Assembly (NCBI GenBank): GCA_903887845.1 | Contig: CAISRC010000136.1 | Location: 1 to 57,940 of the forward strand | DNA length: 57,940 nucleotides | Source: an uncultured Chlorobiaceae bacterium | GTDB taxonomy: Bacteria > Bacteroidota > Chlorobiia > Chlorobiales > Chlorobiaceae | Direction: 5' to 3' | Shown here: one piece after another, positions 25,484 to 34,019 of the stretch | How positions within the stretch are numbered: position 1 is the first letter of the stretch | How the letters are laid out: every line of letters begins with the position of its first letter | Position numbers and translations under genes: made by a program | The notes under the pieces: model-generated | What the model was told of the DNA's origin: nothing | The model's database searches: none | What the model saw: the letters and a program-made list of their open reading frames with translations, nothing else

Positions 25484-25810
25484 CGAGACATCAGTGTGAA
25501 AGAGATGATCGAACACCGGGGTGATATCCATCATATTTTTCCTCGGCAGTATTTGAAAGAGAATGGTTTCAGCCAGAGCCAGTATAATCAGGGAGCGAAC
25601 TATGTCTATGTTCAGCAGGAGATTAACATCAAGGTAGGGAAGCTCGCTTTTGGCGGGATTGATACTCTTCCGGATTTTGAAGCAAACCTTGAGGCTAACT
25701 GCATTCACGGTACAATCTATCAGATGACGTTACAAGATTAAGAGGATTTTCTTGGGGCTCGCAGAGTGTTGATGGCGCAGAAGATTAAACGATATTATCA
25801 AAATTTATAA
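25484..25810 (+). pseudogene. HNH (DUF262/GmrSD-type) C-terminal fragment, copy 2
   Basis: The fragment reads MKEMIEHRGDIHHIFPRQYL, then [19 protein letters not shown], then NLEANCIHGTIYQMTLQD, and is stopped by TAA at 25739. Past that stop the same frame continues EDFLGARRVLMAQKIKRYYQ and ends at 25810, which is the normal C-terminus of this family, so the TAA is a nonsense change in an otherwise complete tail. A 17-residue segment present in copy 1 is deleted between two GGGAAGC direct repeats. The N-terminal half is absent. Confidence 0.7.
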
Positions 25811-26161
25811 CGAGATACCTCGCTTTGAGTAACTGGCATTGTTGCCGCCTTGGGTAACGGATTGGTAAGAGCGTTCATGAGCATTCGTGCACTTGTCCGA
25901 TACGCTTTTTGTCGGAGATCAGAATTTGGTGAATACCCCGGAAATGCTCACATGGTCTGTGTGTGCTTGTTCATGGGTTCCGGTAATGCTTCCCTGTAAA
26001 GATGGTAATGAAATCGCTTGGTGATCGCGCATAAATGATGTATTTTTTCTGCTGTGAGTTTGTGACATAATAGAAGCGTAACAGAATATTTGCAGGTGAG
26101 TAATTTCCTGGAGATGGCGAATTTATGGGTGAAAAGATTTATGGAATCAAGTTTATTTTTT
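25811..26161. other. Intergenic stretch with no gene seen
   Basis: I see no reading frame with protein-like composition, no inverted repeat of note and no recognisable gene remnant in these 350 bases. The right end becomes A+T-rich and runs into the promoter of the AbiF-associated RNA. Confidence 0.5.
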
Positions 26162-26167
26162 TATAAT
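26162..26167 (+). promoter_or_regulatory. -10 box (TATAAT) of the AbiF-associated RNA
   Basis: A perfect TATAAT in an A/T-rich setting, about 68 bases before the terminator hairpin. The -35 region 17 bases upstream (TTATGG, 26139-26144) is a poor match. Transcription would begin near 26174. Confidence 0.5.
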
Positions 26168-26172
26168 GGAGA

Positions 26173-26268
26173 CAATAGTACTTATCACGCTTCCCGTAAG
26201 AACAGCGTACCAGGGTAAGTCTTTTGCTTAGGCCTCACAGGTTCCTTAATCTGTGAGGCCTTTTTTTA
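26173..26268 (+). ncRNA. Candidate abiF-type structured RNA upstream of abiF
   Basis: A ~95-base transcript is predicted from the TATAAT to the T-run. It contains ACGCTTCCCGTAAGAACAGC, then GTACCAGGGTAAGTC, then a G+C-rich terminator hairpin that abuts the AbiF start codon. The block CCCGT/ACCAGGG offers pairing between the 5' and middle parts. The position directly before an Abi_2-family gene and the hairpin-terminated 3' end match the known abiF RNA motif, which has been proposed to act as a small RNA antitoxin to the AbiF HEPN RNase. Assignment is by memory of the motif and context, without a covariance search. Confidence 0.6.
26230..26268 (+). terminator. Strong intrinsic terminator between the RNA and abiF
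   Basis: AGGCCTCACAG (26230-26240) pairs with CTGTGAGGCCT (26251-26261), a perfect 11-bp stem with a 10-base loop, followed directly by a run of seven T (26261-26267) and ATT. The abiF ATG at 26272 starts within 4-5 bases of the run, so abiF expression needs read-through or an RNA that starts inside this region. Confidence 0.9.
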
Positions 26269-26271
26269 TTT

Positions 26272-27186
26272 ATGGTTATGAATTATCACAAGCAAGCCAT
26301 TCCGGTTAAAGATCAGATTCAGTTATTGAAGTCAAGAGGCTTGCTCGCAGGAGATGACTCTCTTGCTGAACATTATCTCAACAACATCAGTTATTATCGG
26401 CTTGCGGGTTATTGGTGGCCAATGCAGGCGGATAAAGTCAATCATCTTTTTAAACCGAACAGCCGTTTCGAGGATGTTGTTGCTCTCTACAGTTTTGACT
26501 GTGAATTGAGACTTTTGCTCTTCAATGCTATCGAACGGATCGAGATCGCTCTTCGTACCCGTATGATTAATCATCTTGCTCACGAAGTTGATCCTTGGTG
26601 GTTTGAGAATCCTTCGATTTTCAAGAATAAATTGGCATTTGCTGACAATTTGAAGGCGATTGACCGTGATCTTAAAAATTCGAAAGAGGTTTTTATTCAG
26701 CAGCATCATCAGAGGTATTATTCAGATAGCCGTCGACCACCTGCATGGAAAACGCTTGAGGTTGTAAGTTTTGGGCTCTTATCTAAACTCTATGGAAATC
26801 TTGGATCAAATATCGCATCAAAGGATATGATTGCGAAAGAGCTTAATACTGTAAATCACACTTATTTGAGGACTTGGCTTCAGTCGCTTTCGCAAATCAG
26901 AAATATTTGTGCCCATCATGGACGGTTATGGAACAAAAATCTTCCGGGTCGCCCAAAGTTGCTGCCGAAACCTCCCGCACCATGGCTTATTTTGGTGCCA
27001 CCAGTTTCTCAGCATCACGCTTTATATGTGCATGTTTGCTGTATGAAATATCTTTTGGATGCAATAAGCCCCGGACACAGGTTTGCACCGAAACTGAAAA
27101 ACCTGTTTTGTAACTATTCGGGTGTTGATCTTGATGCATTAGGGTTTTCGAAAACATGGGAAAAAGAGCCACTCTGGAAGTCATAG
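26272..27186 (+). CDS. abiF: AbiF/AbiD-type abortive infection protein (Abi_2, HEPN RNase)
   Basis: A 304-aa protein of the Abi_2 family. The N-terminus reads YHKQAIPVKDQIQLLKSRGL, then the family core YLNNISYYRLAGYWWP, then LRLLLFNAIERIEIALRTRM. The HEPN ribonuclease motif R-x4-H is RNICAH at residues 210-215, followed by HGRLWN, so the catalytic residues are intact. Such proteins cleave RNA when unleashed by phage infection and halt growth. The start could be 26272 or the in-frame ATG at 26278 (MNYHKQ); neither has a ribosome site, since a terminator T-run lies immediately upstream. The gene is preceded by a candidate structured RNA, a layout in which the RNA restrains the toxin. It looks functional, in contrast to most modules around it. 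Confidence 0.88.
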   Translation: MVMNYHKQAIPVKDQIQLLKSRGLLAGDDSLAEHYLNNISYYRLAGYWWPMQADKVNHLFKPNSRFEDVVALYSFDCELRLLLFNAIERIEIALRTRMINHLAHEVDPWWFENPSIFKNKLAFADNLKAIDRDLKNSKEVFIQQHHQRYYSDSRRPPAWKTLEVVSFGLLSKLYGNLGSNIASKDMIAKELNTVNHTYLRTWLQSLSQIRNICAHHGRLWNKNLPGRPKLLPKPPAPWLILVPPVSQHHALYVHVCCMKYLLDAISPGHRFAPKLKNLFCNYSGVDLDALGFSKTWEKEPLWKS

Positions 27187-27494
27187 CTAATTATTGCGGC
27201 ACTAAACTCAGTTAAGGTGGCAATCTGTTTTCGACTGCCTAAGCCCGCTCACAGGGCAGGGATAAACGTTTTTGTTGTTCCTGTTGAAGAGCGCTTTGAG
27301 GTGCTCAATCCGGCAATTCTGAAAGACAAGGCATGGGTTCATGATAATGCTGAAATCATCAGGCCGGAGTTTTCAACGCTTCAGTTTGTACGGAATTATC
27401 AGGAGAAGAATCTGGAAGCCAGCGAAAGCGAACAGGTGGTCCTATGCAGGGCAAAGAGCAGCGACCGCCAGAGCCTGGCGTGCATCTCGGCTCA
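27187..27494. repeat. Repeated debris, copy B of the VEERF segment
   Basis: The segment 27285-27363 (GAAGAGCGCTTTGAGGTGCT through CTGAAATCATCAGG) is a diverged copy of 20974-21055; both translate to EERF-x-VLN-x-AILKDKAW. The frame continues here into FSTLQFVRNYQEKNLEASES before junk. No start codon, ribosome site or recognisable family was found, so no gene is called in this 308-base stretch. Confidence 0.55.
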
Positions 27495-27925
27495 ATTTAT
27501 GACACATCCGATTTTTTGAAAACAGCTTCCAGAGTCGGCGCTGTGAGAATAGCATCAGCCCAAGCTTCCAGATCTTTTGATTTGGCACTCTTCAACTTTT
27601 CTTAAGCCCACTCGGGCAACAAGCTAAAGCGGCGTTCAAGCAGCCTTTTCAGTAAGCTGTATTGACTCTCAACACGGCCCTTGACCATGCCAAGTCGTTC
27701 TATTGCTTGTAATGCATTCCACTTCTCGTCACCATTCAACACATTCACCCTGACCAACTTGTCAACAAAACGCTTCCCCAACCTGGCATCCTGAACTATG
27801 GCCCACAGCTCCTGATCCAGAAAAACATAACCCTTTGACCAATCTCTTTCAGCATGGGCCGGCGGGAAAGAACTTCATAAATTCGCAAAAATTGCGCTCA
27901 ACGGCACTTTTCCAGGGAGATGCAG
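27495..27925 (-). pseudogene. Decayed Rpn nuclease copy with internal deletion
   Basis: Read on the minus strand it parallels the Rpn gene at 21616-22554. The 3' part (27495-27715) matches the C-terminal helical region and the stop context (ATGACACATCCGATTT), with an in-frame stop in AACTTTTCTTAAGCCC. The 5' part (27715-27925) matches the codons for KLVRVNVLNGDEKW and the region upstream. About 490 bases of the middle, including the catalytic strand, are missing; the join lies at a shared TCCACTTCTC/TCCATCTTCTC, suggesting a short-homology deletion. Confidence 0.75.
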
Positions 27926-27935
27926 TCAGAATAGC

Positions 27936-27969
27936 AAAGCCTCTTGCCCAGTCCAGAGCAAGAGGCTTT
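27936..27969 (-). terminator. Terminator hairpin of the chlorosome gene
   Basis: AAAGCCTCTTGC (27936-27947) and GCAAGAGGCTTT (27958-27969) form a perfect 12-bp stem with a 10-base loop, 20 bases after the csm stop codon when read on the minus strand. The T-tract is only the TTT inside the stem. It also marks the boundary between the island and the ordinary chromosome. Confidence 0.75.
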
Positions 27970-27989
27970 GATCAACAAGAGGTGTGGGT

Positions 27990-28217
27990 TTACTTTTTCG
28001 GTGAGATAGCTGAGGTAACTGCAGTTGAAACGCCCTGAATGAGCTGAATGGCCGTGTTTGCCGTGGTGGTGACAATTGTTGCACAGAGATCAAGGCATGT
28101 CTGGACGACCGAAGTGGCTGTAGTGACGCCATTACCCAAGGTGTCAGCTATATTCTGTGCCAAAGTGCCGAACGCAATAAAGAGATCGGAAAAGACGCCG
28201 TTGTTTTCGTTTGCCAT
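27990..28217 (-). CDS. Chlorosome envelope protein of the CsmB/CsmF type
   Basis: A 75-aa protein from the ATG of MANENNGVFSDLFIAFGTL. The upstream extension of the open frame has no family likeness and is dropped. The sequence is small, Ala/Thr/Val-rich and amphipathic, with the ending NTAIQLIQGVSTAVTSAISP followed by KK, which resembles the C-termini of CsmB and CsmF. These proteins sit in the lipid monolayer envelope of chlorosomes, the light-harvesting organelles of green sulfur bacteria. Whether it is CsmB, CsmF or a third paralogue cannot be told by eye. It stands alone with its own terminator and no operon partner. It is a main clue to the host's identity. Confidence 0.7.
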   Translation of the reverse strand: MANENNGVFSDLFIAFGTLAQNIADTLGNGVTTATSVVQTCLDLCATIVTTTANTAIQLIQGVSTAVTSAISPKK

Positions 28218-28414
28218 AGCTGTATGTGTGTTTAAGTGACAAGAAAAGTAGTGTTTGCAAAAAACTTCCAGGATTTTTTTGTTGGTGTGACTTTTGAAAA
28301 GTTGTTGATCTTTCAATCCTACAACCGCACATTCAAATATAACAAAATGGATCGAAGAAATATGGTTTCAGTGGTTAAACAATTCTGCTATTATGCTGTA
28401 TCGTGCTCATCGCC

Positions 28415-29305
28415 CTATAATCCTGATTCTGTAGTAATGTCATCTTCTCCTGTGATGAGCGATGGGGTTGACTTGAAGAGTTCGATATTGACACGATGTT
28501 CGTCATCGAAGTGGTTGGTGTGCAGGTCGCAGAAGTAGTTATGGTAACCGGCAACCCAGGCGTACTTTGCCCAGATTTCGGGATTGGAGGTGTGTTCAGA
28601 AAGTTTTTTTTCAACAGCAATCTTGTGCTGCATAAATTCGTTGTAGAGCGGTCCAAGTGTGTCTTCTGCTATGAGTACCGATTCCAGATAGTTTAAAAAC
28701 CACTGTCCGTCTGCATCTTTGAGGATATCCCGTACGTGGGGTGCGTTTGCCGCATGTGAATAGTATTTCAGGTGGCGTTCAACTGCGCGGACGGCTGAAT
28801 CGGTGAAAATGATTCGAGGGTCTCGTGCAAGAATGCTCTCGCCTTTGTAGGCTTGAGCCAGTGCATCACCAAAAACGACAACTTCATCAACGTAGGCAGG
28901 AGCGACTGATATAGCTCCTCTGACAAAGTAACCTCGAATCGCCATGTTGAATTGATATTCAGCAAGACGCGGAAAGGCTATACCGAACTCTGCCTGTGCA
29001 TCTGAGTGTACCGGCCAGCCAATGACTATGTTGTCGGTGAAGGATTTGAGTGCATAGAAATCTTTCCTGCTAATGGAAAATAACGTTTGAGACTCAAGAC
29101 GCGTGCGGCTTGCTGACAATGCACTGTGCAGATCGCGAAGCGCTGACTCTTCCAGATTGACACTCTGCGATTGCAGCATCAGATCGGTGTAGCCAAGAAT
29201 GTCCATAAATACAAAAACAGATTCGCATAGAGTAGGCTCCTGGTCATCAAGGATGTAAGGATTTCTGGACATAACAGTTTTATGTTTTATTGCAGAACAA
29301 CTCAT
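28415..29305 (-). CDS. Hypothetical protein with nucleotide-cyclase-like pattern
   Basis: A 296-aa protein. Its core reads VFVFMDILGYTDLM (residues ~30-43), then ALKSFTDNIVIGWPV (~85-99), then MAIRGYFVRGAISVAPAYVD and VVFGDALAQAYKGESILARD. The FxDILGYxxL and FTDNIVI strands, each with an aspartate, and the RGAIxxG strand follow the layout of class III nucleotide cyclase catalytic domains, but the match is loose and I do not recognise a named family. There is no membrane segment. The last ~90 residues are helical (WAKYAWVAGYHNYFC). An alternative start is the ATG at 29272 (MSRNPYILDD). It stands alone between the chlorosome gene and bciA. Confidence 0.5.
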   Translation of the reverse strand: MSCSAIKHKTVMSRNPYILDDQEPTLCESVFVFMDILGYTDLMLQSQSVNLEESALRDLHSALSASRTRLESQTLFSISRKDFYALKSFTDNIVIGWPVHSDAQAEFGIAFPRLAEYQFNMAIRGYFVRGAISVAPAYVDEVVVFGDALAQAYKGESILARDPRIIFTDSAVRAVERHLKYYSHAANAPHVRDILKDADGQWFLNYLESVLIAEDTLGPLYNEFMQHKIAVEKKLSEHTSNPEIWAKYAWVAGYHNYFCDLHTNHFDDEHRVNIELFKSTPSLITGEDDITTESGL

Positions 29306-29557
29306 GGTACCGCTTCAGGAAAGAGAGAGTAATCGCGGCAGTATAAACTCTGTATTCCTGTAACGCCAGAACGTTGTCGCGGTCAATGTAAGGTTTTATT
29401 CCAAATTCCAGGCATCACTCTTTGAGTTCTTCGCGTCAACTTTTCCTTCGTTGGTTCTTTCTGAAAAGTCCTGTATTTTCCGCTGTTTCCTTTTTTACTA
29501 TTGCTACTTATGAAAAGCTGTCGATCTCCGGTCGAAAGGGGATGAAAACCTTCAGTA

Positions 29558-30574
29558 TTGAAAACTGTAACTATCTCTTCAGTGAAGAAACGTGTTTTTG
29601 TTGTCGGTGCTACCGGATATATCGGCAAGTTTGTTGTCCGTGAACTGGTTGGCAGAGGATATGATGTGGTAAGTTTTGTCCGTGAACGATCGGGTATTGG
29701 TTCGGCAACTACTGCTGATGAGGTTTGCGCCCAGTTGAAAGGTTCCCAGGTGCGCTTCGGTGATGTGAGCAGCATGAATTCACTGATGAAAAACGGAATA
29801 CGGGGGGAGCATTTCGATGTGGTGGTCTCCTGTCTTACTTCCCGCAATGGTGGAGTGAAGGATTCATGGAAGATCGACTATCAGGCTACACGCAATGCGC
29901 TGGACGCGGGCAAGGAGGCTGGTGCGATGCACTTTGTGCTGCTCTCCGCTATTTGTGTCCAGAAACCCCTGCTGGAGTTCCAGCGAGCAAAGCTGAAATT
30001 TGAGGATGAGCTGAAGGCATCAGGGTTGACCTGGTCCATTGTGCGCCCGACGGCTTTTTTCAAGTCTATTGCCGGTCAGGTTGAGTCGGTGAAAAACGGG
30101 AAGCCTTATGTTATGTTTGGTGATGGCAAGTTAACCGCCTGCAAGCCGATCAGTGAGTCGGATCTGGCACGTTATATGGTCAACTGCCTTGAAGATCCTG
30201 CCATGCAGAACAAAATTCTGCCTGTTGGAGGGCCCGGCAAGGCGATTACTCCTGTCGAACAGGGTGAGATGCTCTTTGAGCTTCTCGGTCGTCCGCCCAA
30301 GTTCAAGAAAATGCCGATACAGATGTTTGATGTGATCATTCCGGTGGTGAGTCTGTTCGCAAAGATTTTTCCGAAACTGGAAGACAAGGCTGAGTTCGCC
30401 CGAATTGGCAAATATTACTGCTCGGAGTCCATGCTGGTGCTCAATCCGCAAACGGGTAGATATGACGCCGATATGACGCCATCCTACGGCAACGATACCT
30501 TGCGGGATTTCTACAAACGCGTTCTCAAAGAGGGGTTGTCAGGACAGGAACTCGGAGAACACTCCATGTTCTGA
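29558..30574 (+). CDS. bciA: 3,8-divinyl (proto)chlorophyllide 8-vinyl reductase, BciA type
   Basis: A 338-aa Rossmann-fold reductase of the atypical SDR/NmrA kind. The NADPH-binding motif is [18 protein letters not shown]. Further family blocks are [57 protein letters not shown] and [20 protein letters not shown]. BciA reduces the C8 vinyl group of divinyl chlorophyllide to ethyl during bacteriochlorophyll synthesis, and green sulfur bacteria use either this enzyme or the unrelated BciB. The start is uncertain: the longest frame begins at a TTG (29558), with a GTG at 29582 also possible, and neither has a good ribosome site. The gene is monocistronic, and an inverted repeat CTGATGCA/TGCATCAG (30571-30604) follows it. 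Confidence 0.85.
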   Translation: MKTVTISSVKKRVFVVGATGYIGKFVVRELVGRGYDVVSFVRERSGIGSATTADEVCAQLKGSQVRFGDVSSMNSLMKNGIRGEHFDVVVSCLTSRNGGVKDSWKIDYQATRNALDAGKEAGAMHFVLLSAICVQKPLLEFQRAKLKFEDELKASGLTWSIVRPTAFFKSIAGQVESVKNGKPYVMFGDGKLTACKPISESDLARYMVNCLEDPAMQNKILPVGGPGKAITPVEQGEMLFELLGRPPKFKKMPIQMFDVIIPVVSLFAKIFPKLEDKAEFARIGKYYCSESMLVLNPQTGRYDADMTPSYGNDTLRDFYKRVLKEGLSGQELGEHSMF

Positions 30575-30609
30575 TGCACGGGAGCATGGTCGTCTATGCA
30601 TCAGCCTTG

Positions 30610-31155
30610 TTATAGTTTTGAGTCTTGAACGACCTTGTTGTGCATATCCTCAGTCAGAACATCAATATGTTGGCTTAGCTCTTTTATGAGTTCGGTCAGT
30701 TGAGTATTCTGCTTAAGCAGTGCAAGGAGTTGGTCAGCCTGTTGTGCGGCTAATTTTTGGCGCTCTTCGCTTGCTATAGCGAGGGCTTCCCGATGTTGTG
30801 CATCAGCATCGGCGTGCGCCTTGTCACGGTCGGCTTGTCGTGTCTGTGCAAGCAAAATAAGCGGAGCGGCGTAGGCGGCCTGCAGACTGAATGCGAGATT
30901 GAGAAGGATAAACGGGTAGATGTCAAATTTCGTAACTCCAAGGGAGTTCAGCAAAATCCAGATACCTACGATTACGGTTTGCCCGACGAGAAAAACTGGT
31001 GTTCCAAAAAAGCGGGCGAAAGCCTCTGCTTTTAAAGAGAACCAATCGTCTCCGAAGACAGAACCAAGGTGAAGATGTGGAAGATGGAATCGGAAATAAT
31101 TATCCGGGACTTCACCGGGCAAGGAGGGTTTTGATTTTTTCGAGGCAGGTTCCAT
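30610..31155 (-). CDS. DUF1003 family membrane protein
   Basis: A 181-aa protein started at MEPASKKSKP, since the open frame upstream (to 31278) is of low complexity and unlike the family. Two hydrophobic helices, FFGTPVFLVGQTVIVGIWIL and FDIYPFILLNLAFSLQAAYA, carry the DUF1003 signature with the conserved N and the PLILLAQTRQADRD loop that follows. A long charged helix (HREALAIASEERQKLAAQQA) then forms a likely cytoplasmic coiled coil. The family is common and of unknown function. It converges with bciA; the next gene is divergent. Confidence 0.8.
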   Translation of the reverse strand: MEPASKKSKPSLPGEVPDNYFRFHLPHLHLGSVFGDDWFSLKAEAFARFFGTPVFLVGQTVIVGIWILLNSLGVTKFDIYPFILLNLAFSLQAAYAAPLILLAQTRQADRDKAHADADAQHREALAIASEERQKLAAQQADQLLALLKQNTQLTELIKELSQHIDVLTEDMHNKVVQDSKL

Positions 31156-31303
31156 ATTTTTGATTGCACTAATTTTTTTCGGGAAAACAACAAAATTGTT
31201 ATTCCTTTTAGGAGAACAAACATGCATTATAAAGTATAATGTAATATAGGAGATAATTGATCTACTTGTGATTTCCAATCAAATAATTGTTACTGACCAC
31301 GAC

Positions 31304-31774
31304 ATGATTTTTAATGACAAGATGACTCGCGCGCTGAAAGTTGTAGCAATATTTGAGGCGTGTAAGGGTATTTTGGTACTTTTTGCAGGGCTGGCTTTAT
31401 TTTCCCTCATACATCAGAATATTCAGGTTGTTGCCGAACAACTGGTCGGTCACATGCACCTTAATCCAGCCAGACACTTTCCAAGGATTTTTATTGAAGC
31501 CGCAGGTAGTCTGACTGACGGTCGTATGCTTCTTTTTGCACTTTTCGGATTGTTGTATTCTTCCATGCGGTTTGTTGAGGCTTATGGCCTTTGGTTCGCA
31601 AGGCGATGGGCGGAATGGTTTGCCCTGGTGAGCGGCAGTATTTATCTGCCAATTGAACTTTACGAACTGACCAAAGGTATTTCATGGATTAAGATCATTT
31701 TTGTCTTGATCAACCTCCTGATTGTTTTGTATATGGCTATAATGCTCAAACGAAATGGAAATGAATACCTGTGA
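31304..31774 (+). CDS. DUF2127 family membrane protein
   Basis: A 156-aa protein with four hydrophobic segments: LKVVAIFEACKGILVLFAGL, then LLFALFGLLYSSMRFVEAYG, then WAEWFALVSGSIYLPIELYE and IKIIFVLINLLIVLYMAIML. The motif RFVEAYGLWFARRWAEW is characteristic of DUF2127. A GTG at 31268 and an ATG at 31322 are alternative starts; 31304 is chosen as the first ATG in frame. The function is unknown. It is divergent from the DUF1003 gene and probably shares its promoter region. Confidence 0.75.
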   Translation: MIFNDKMTRALKVVAIFEACKGILVLFAGLALFSLIHQNIQVVAEQLVGHMHLNPARHFPRIFIEAAGSLTDGRMLLFALFGLLYSSMRFVEAYGLWFARRWAEWFALVSGSIYLPIELYELTKGISWIKIIFVLINLLIVLYMAIMLKRNGNEYL

Positions 31775-32000
31775 GGAAAAAATGTTAATGCTTTTAATGA
31801 AAAGGGTTAAGGAATGCGTCCAATTCAATACATACCTGCTGATTTTTTGTGTGGGCATGCCTTCCAATCGTTATATTGTAACCCGAAAAAGCATTGAGGT
31901 TTTTGTTGATTGTCCTTAATTGTTGGACAAGCTATTTATGAAAAATTTGTTCCCGAATGAGGAATTAAGTAGTCGATAATTTATTAATAATATTTAAGTT

Positions 32001-33065
32001 ATGTATCAAGAGCTGCAACAGCTTTGTAATCGTGTTCAGCCTGCTGATCGCTCGCTTATCGGGGCGGCGCAGGCTCATCTTGATGATCTTACCAAACCTC
32101 AGGGAAGTTTGGGGCGACTTGAAGAGATTGCCCTGAAATTTGTTCTGGCGACGGGAGCGTTGAAACCTCGGCTTTCCAAAAAGAAAATATGCTGTTTTGC
32201 TGCAGACCACGGGGTCGCTGCTGAAGGTGTCTCGGCATTTCCGGCAGAGGTGACGCCCCAGATGGTTTACAACATGCTCAGCGGTGGAGCTGCCATTAAT
32301 GTGCTGACTCGTCATGTTGGCGCTGATCTTGATGTTGTGGATATGGGTGTGAATCATGATTTTCCTGATCTACCCGGCCTTGTTAAAAGAAAAGTGCAGC
32401 CGGGAAGTGCCAATATGGCGGCAGGTCCAGCCATGAGTGAGGATGATACGCTGAAGGCATTGCTTTATGGCGCGGAACTTGCTGCTGAAGCTTATGATGC
32501 TGGCTACCATCTTCTTGGAACAGGCGAGATGGGAATTGCCAATACAACACCTGCAACGGCGCTCTATGCAGTGCTGCTTGATGTGCCGGTTGAGAGCATC
32601 ACCGGCAGGGGTACTGGTATTGATGATGAGCGTTTGCAACACAAGATATCGGTGATCAAGAAAGCTATCGAGGTCAATGCTTCTCGTTGCACGACGACTT
32701 TTGGAACGCTTGCTGCGCTTGGTGGGTATGAAATTGCTGCCATAACCGGCTTTATTCTTGGCGCAGCCGCATGCAGGATTCCTGTGGTTGTTGATGGCTT
32801 TATCTCCTCCTCTGGTGCAGTGGCCGCCATCAAACTCTGTCCGGCTGTGGATGATTATCTTTTTTTCAGCCATCTTTCCAACGAACAGGGGCACCGCTCC
32901 GTCATGCAGAAGCTTGGTGCCAGGCCAATTCTTGATCTTGATCTTCGCCTTGGGGAGGGAACGGGCGCAGCGCTTGCCATGCAGGTTATTGAGGGTTCAT
33001 TGAAAATCTATAATGAAATGGCGACATTCAGTTCCGCAAGTGTCACTATAAAAAGCGGAGAATAA
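32001..33065 (+). CDS. cobT: Nicotinate-nucleotide-dimethylbenzimidazole phosphoribosyltransferase
   Basis: A 354-aa enzyme of the CobT family, full length. It makes alpha-ribazole phosphate by moving ribose phosphate from nicotinate mononucleotide to the lower-ligand base of cobalamin. Signatures are [18 protein letters not shown] near the N-terminus, [36 protein letters not shown], and the catalytic-glutamate region near the C-terminus, [19 protein letters not shown] (E at about residue 319). cobS starts 3 bases after its stop, so the two are one operon for nucleotide-loop assembly. No cobalamin riboswitch is visible in the 226 bases upstream. Confidence 0.95.
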   Translation: MYQELQQLCNRVQPADRSLIGAAQAHLDDLTKPQGSLGRLEEIALKFVLATGALKPRLSKKKICCFAADHGVAAEGVSAFPAEVTPQMVYNMLSGGAAINVLTRHVGADLDVVDMGVNHDFPDLPGLVKRKVQPGSANMAAGPAMSEDDTLKALLYGAELAAEAYDAGYHLLGTGEMGIANTTPATALYAVLLDVPVESITGRGTGIDDERLQHKISVIKKAIEVNASRCTTTFGTLAALGGYEIAAITGFILGAAACRIPVVVDGFISSSGAVAAIKLCPAVDDYLFFSHLSNEQGHRSVMQKLGARPILDLDLRLGEGTGAALAMQVIEGSLKIYNEMATFSSASVTIKSGE

Positions 33066-33068
33066 GGG

Positions 33069-33827
33069 ATGCTGAGAAGCCTTGTCACAGCGTTGAGAAC
33101 CTTGACGGTGCTTTCTGTTCCTGGCAAGGATACTGAAACCTTCAGTAACTCCTTATTCTGGTTTCCAGTGGTTGGGCTTTTGCTTGGACTTGTGCAGGCT
33201 GCTTTTGGTCATATTGTAGCCTGGAAAGAGTTGTCGGCAGCATTTGTGGTTCTTGGTGGTATTGCCTTGACCAGAGGAATGCATGCCGATGGTCTTGCTG
33301 ATATGGCTGATGGATTCTGGGGAGGCCGAACGAAAGATGCCGCACTGAGGATTATGAAGGATCCGAATGTTGGTTCATTTGGGGCTATTGCTCTTTCCGG
33401 CATGATGCTGCTCAAATGGGTTGCTGTGCTGAAGCTTCTTGAATTCAGTGCTTTTGGGGTCATTGTTGCCGGTGTACTGCTTGCCCGTTGGGTTCAGGTT
33501 CTTCTTGCCTCATCTCTGCCTTACGCCCGTAGCGAAGTAGGAACAGCACACTCCTTAGTGAATGGTGCTGGCCGTTTCCATATAGTGATTACCTCCTTCT
33601 TGACGCTCCTTTTTCTTCTCTTTCTTTTTCATGCTGATCACTATGCGTTTTTAGCACTGATACCAGCCGCACTTGCAGCAGGATTGGTTACTGGAGTGTT
33701 GAGTTACAGGAAAATCGGGGGTGTTACTGGCGATGTGCTCGGGGCCGGAAGCGAGGTAACCGAAGCGTTTGTATGGATTGCCGGAGCGCTGTATTACGGC
33801 TCGCCTCATTTGCTGTTTTTGATTTGA
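33069..33827 (+). CDS. cobS: Adenosylcobinamide-GDP ribazoletransferase
   Basis: A 252-aa integral membrane enzyme that joins alpha-ribazole to adenosylcobinamide-GDP, the last stage of cobalamin assembly. The start LVTALRTLTVLSVPGKD is typical. The metal-binding motif HADGLADMADGFWGG lies near residue 75 and the conserved NVGSFGAIAL block follows. Five or more hydrophobic segments are present, and the C-terminal motif GVTGDVLGAGSEVTEAFVWI is complete. It lies 3 bases downstream of cobT with a ribosome site (AAGGGA) formed by the cobT stop region. Confidence 0.94.
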   Translation: MLRSLVTALRTLTVLSVPGKDTETFSNSLFWFPVVGLLLGLVQAAFGHIVAWKELSAAFVVLGGIALTRGMHADGLADMADGFWGGRTKDAALRIMKDPNVGSFGAIALSGMMLLKWVAVLKLLEFSAFGVIVAGVLLARWVQVLLASSLPYARSEVGTAHSLVNGAGRFHIVITSFLTLLFLLFLFHADHYAFLALIPAALAAGLVTGVLSYRKIGGVTGDVLGAGSEVTEAFVWIAGALYYGSPHLLFLI

Positions 33828-34019
33828 ACAATGCTTTTTTTCATGCAGATGCGAAGGGTTTGTTCTTTTCGAAAGGTTCCGATACGCTTACGATAATTGC
33901 TTTCCTTTGTATAAGATAATGAAGAGAAGTATATTTATAGTTATAGTGTATAGAAAAGTATAGAATATAAAAGATAGTTGCGTAACAGGAAGAATTAACT
34001 CGAACGGGAGAAAAACGGC

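Noticed and set aside
27930-27990. tRNA or attachment site at the island edge
   Set aside because: No cloverleaf-like sequence or matching direct repeat at the two ends of the island was visible; the hairpin there reads as a terminator.
31775-32000. Cobalamin riboswitch before cobT
   Set aside because: The 226-base gap lacks a recognisable B12-box pattern or nested hairpins.
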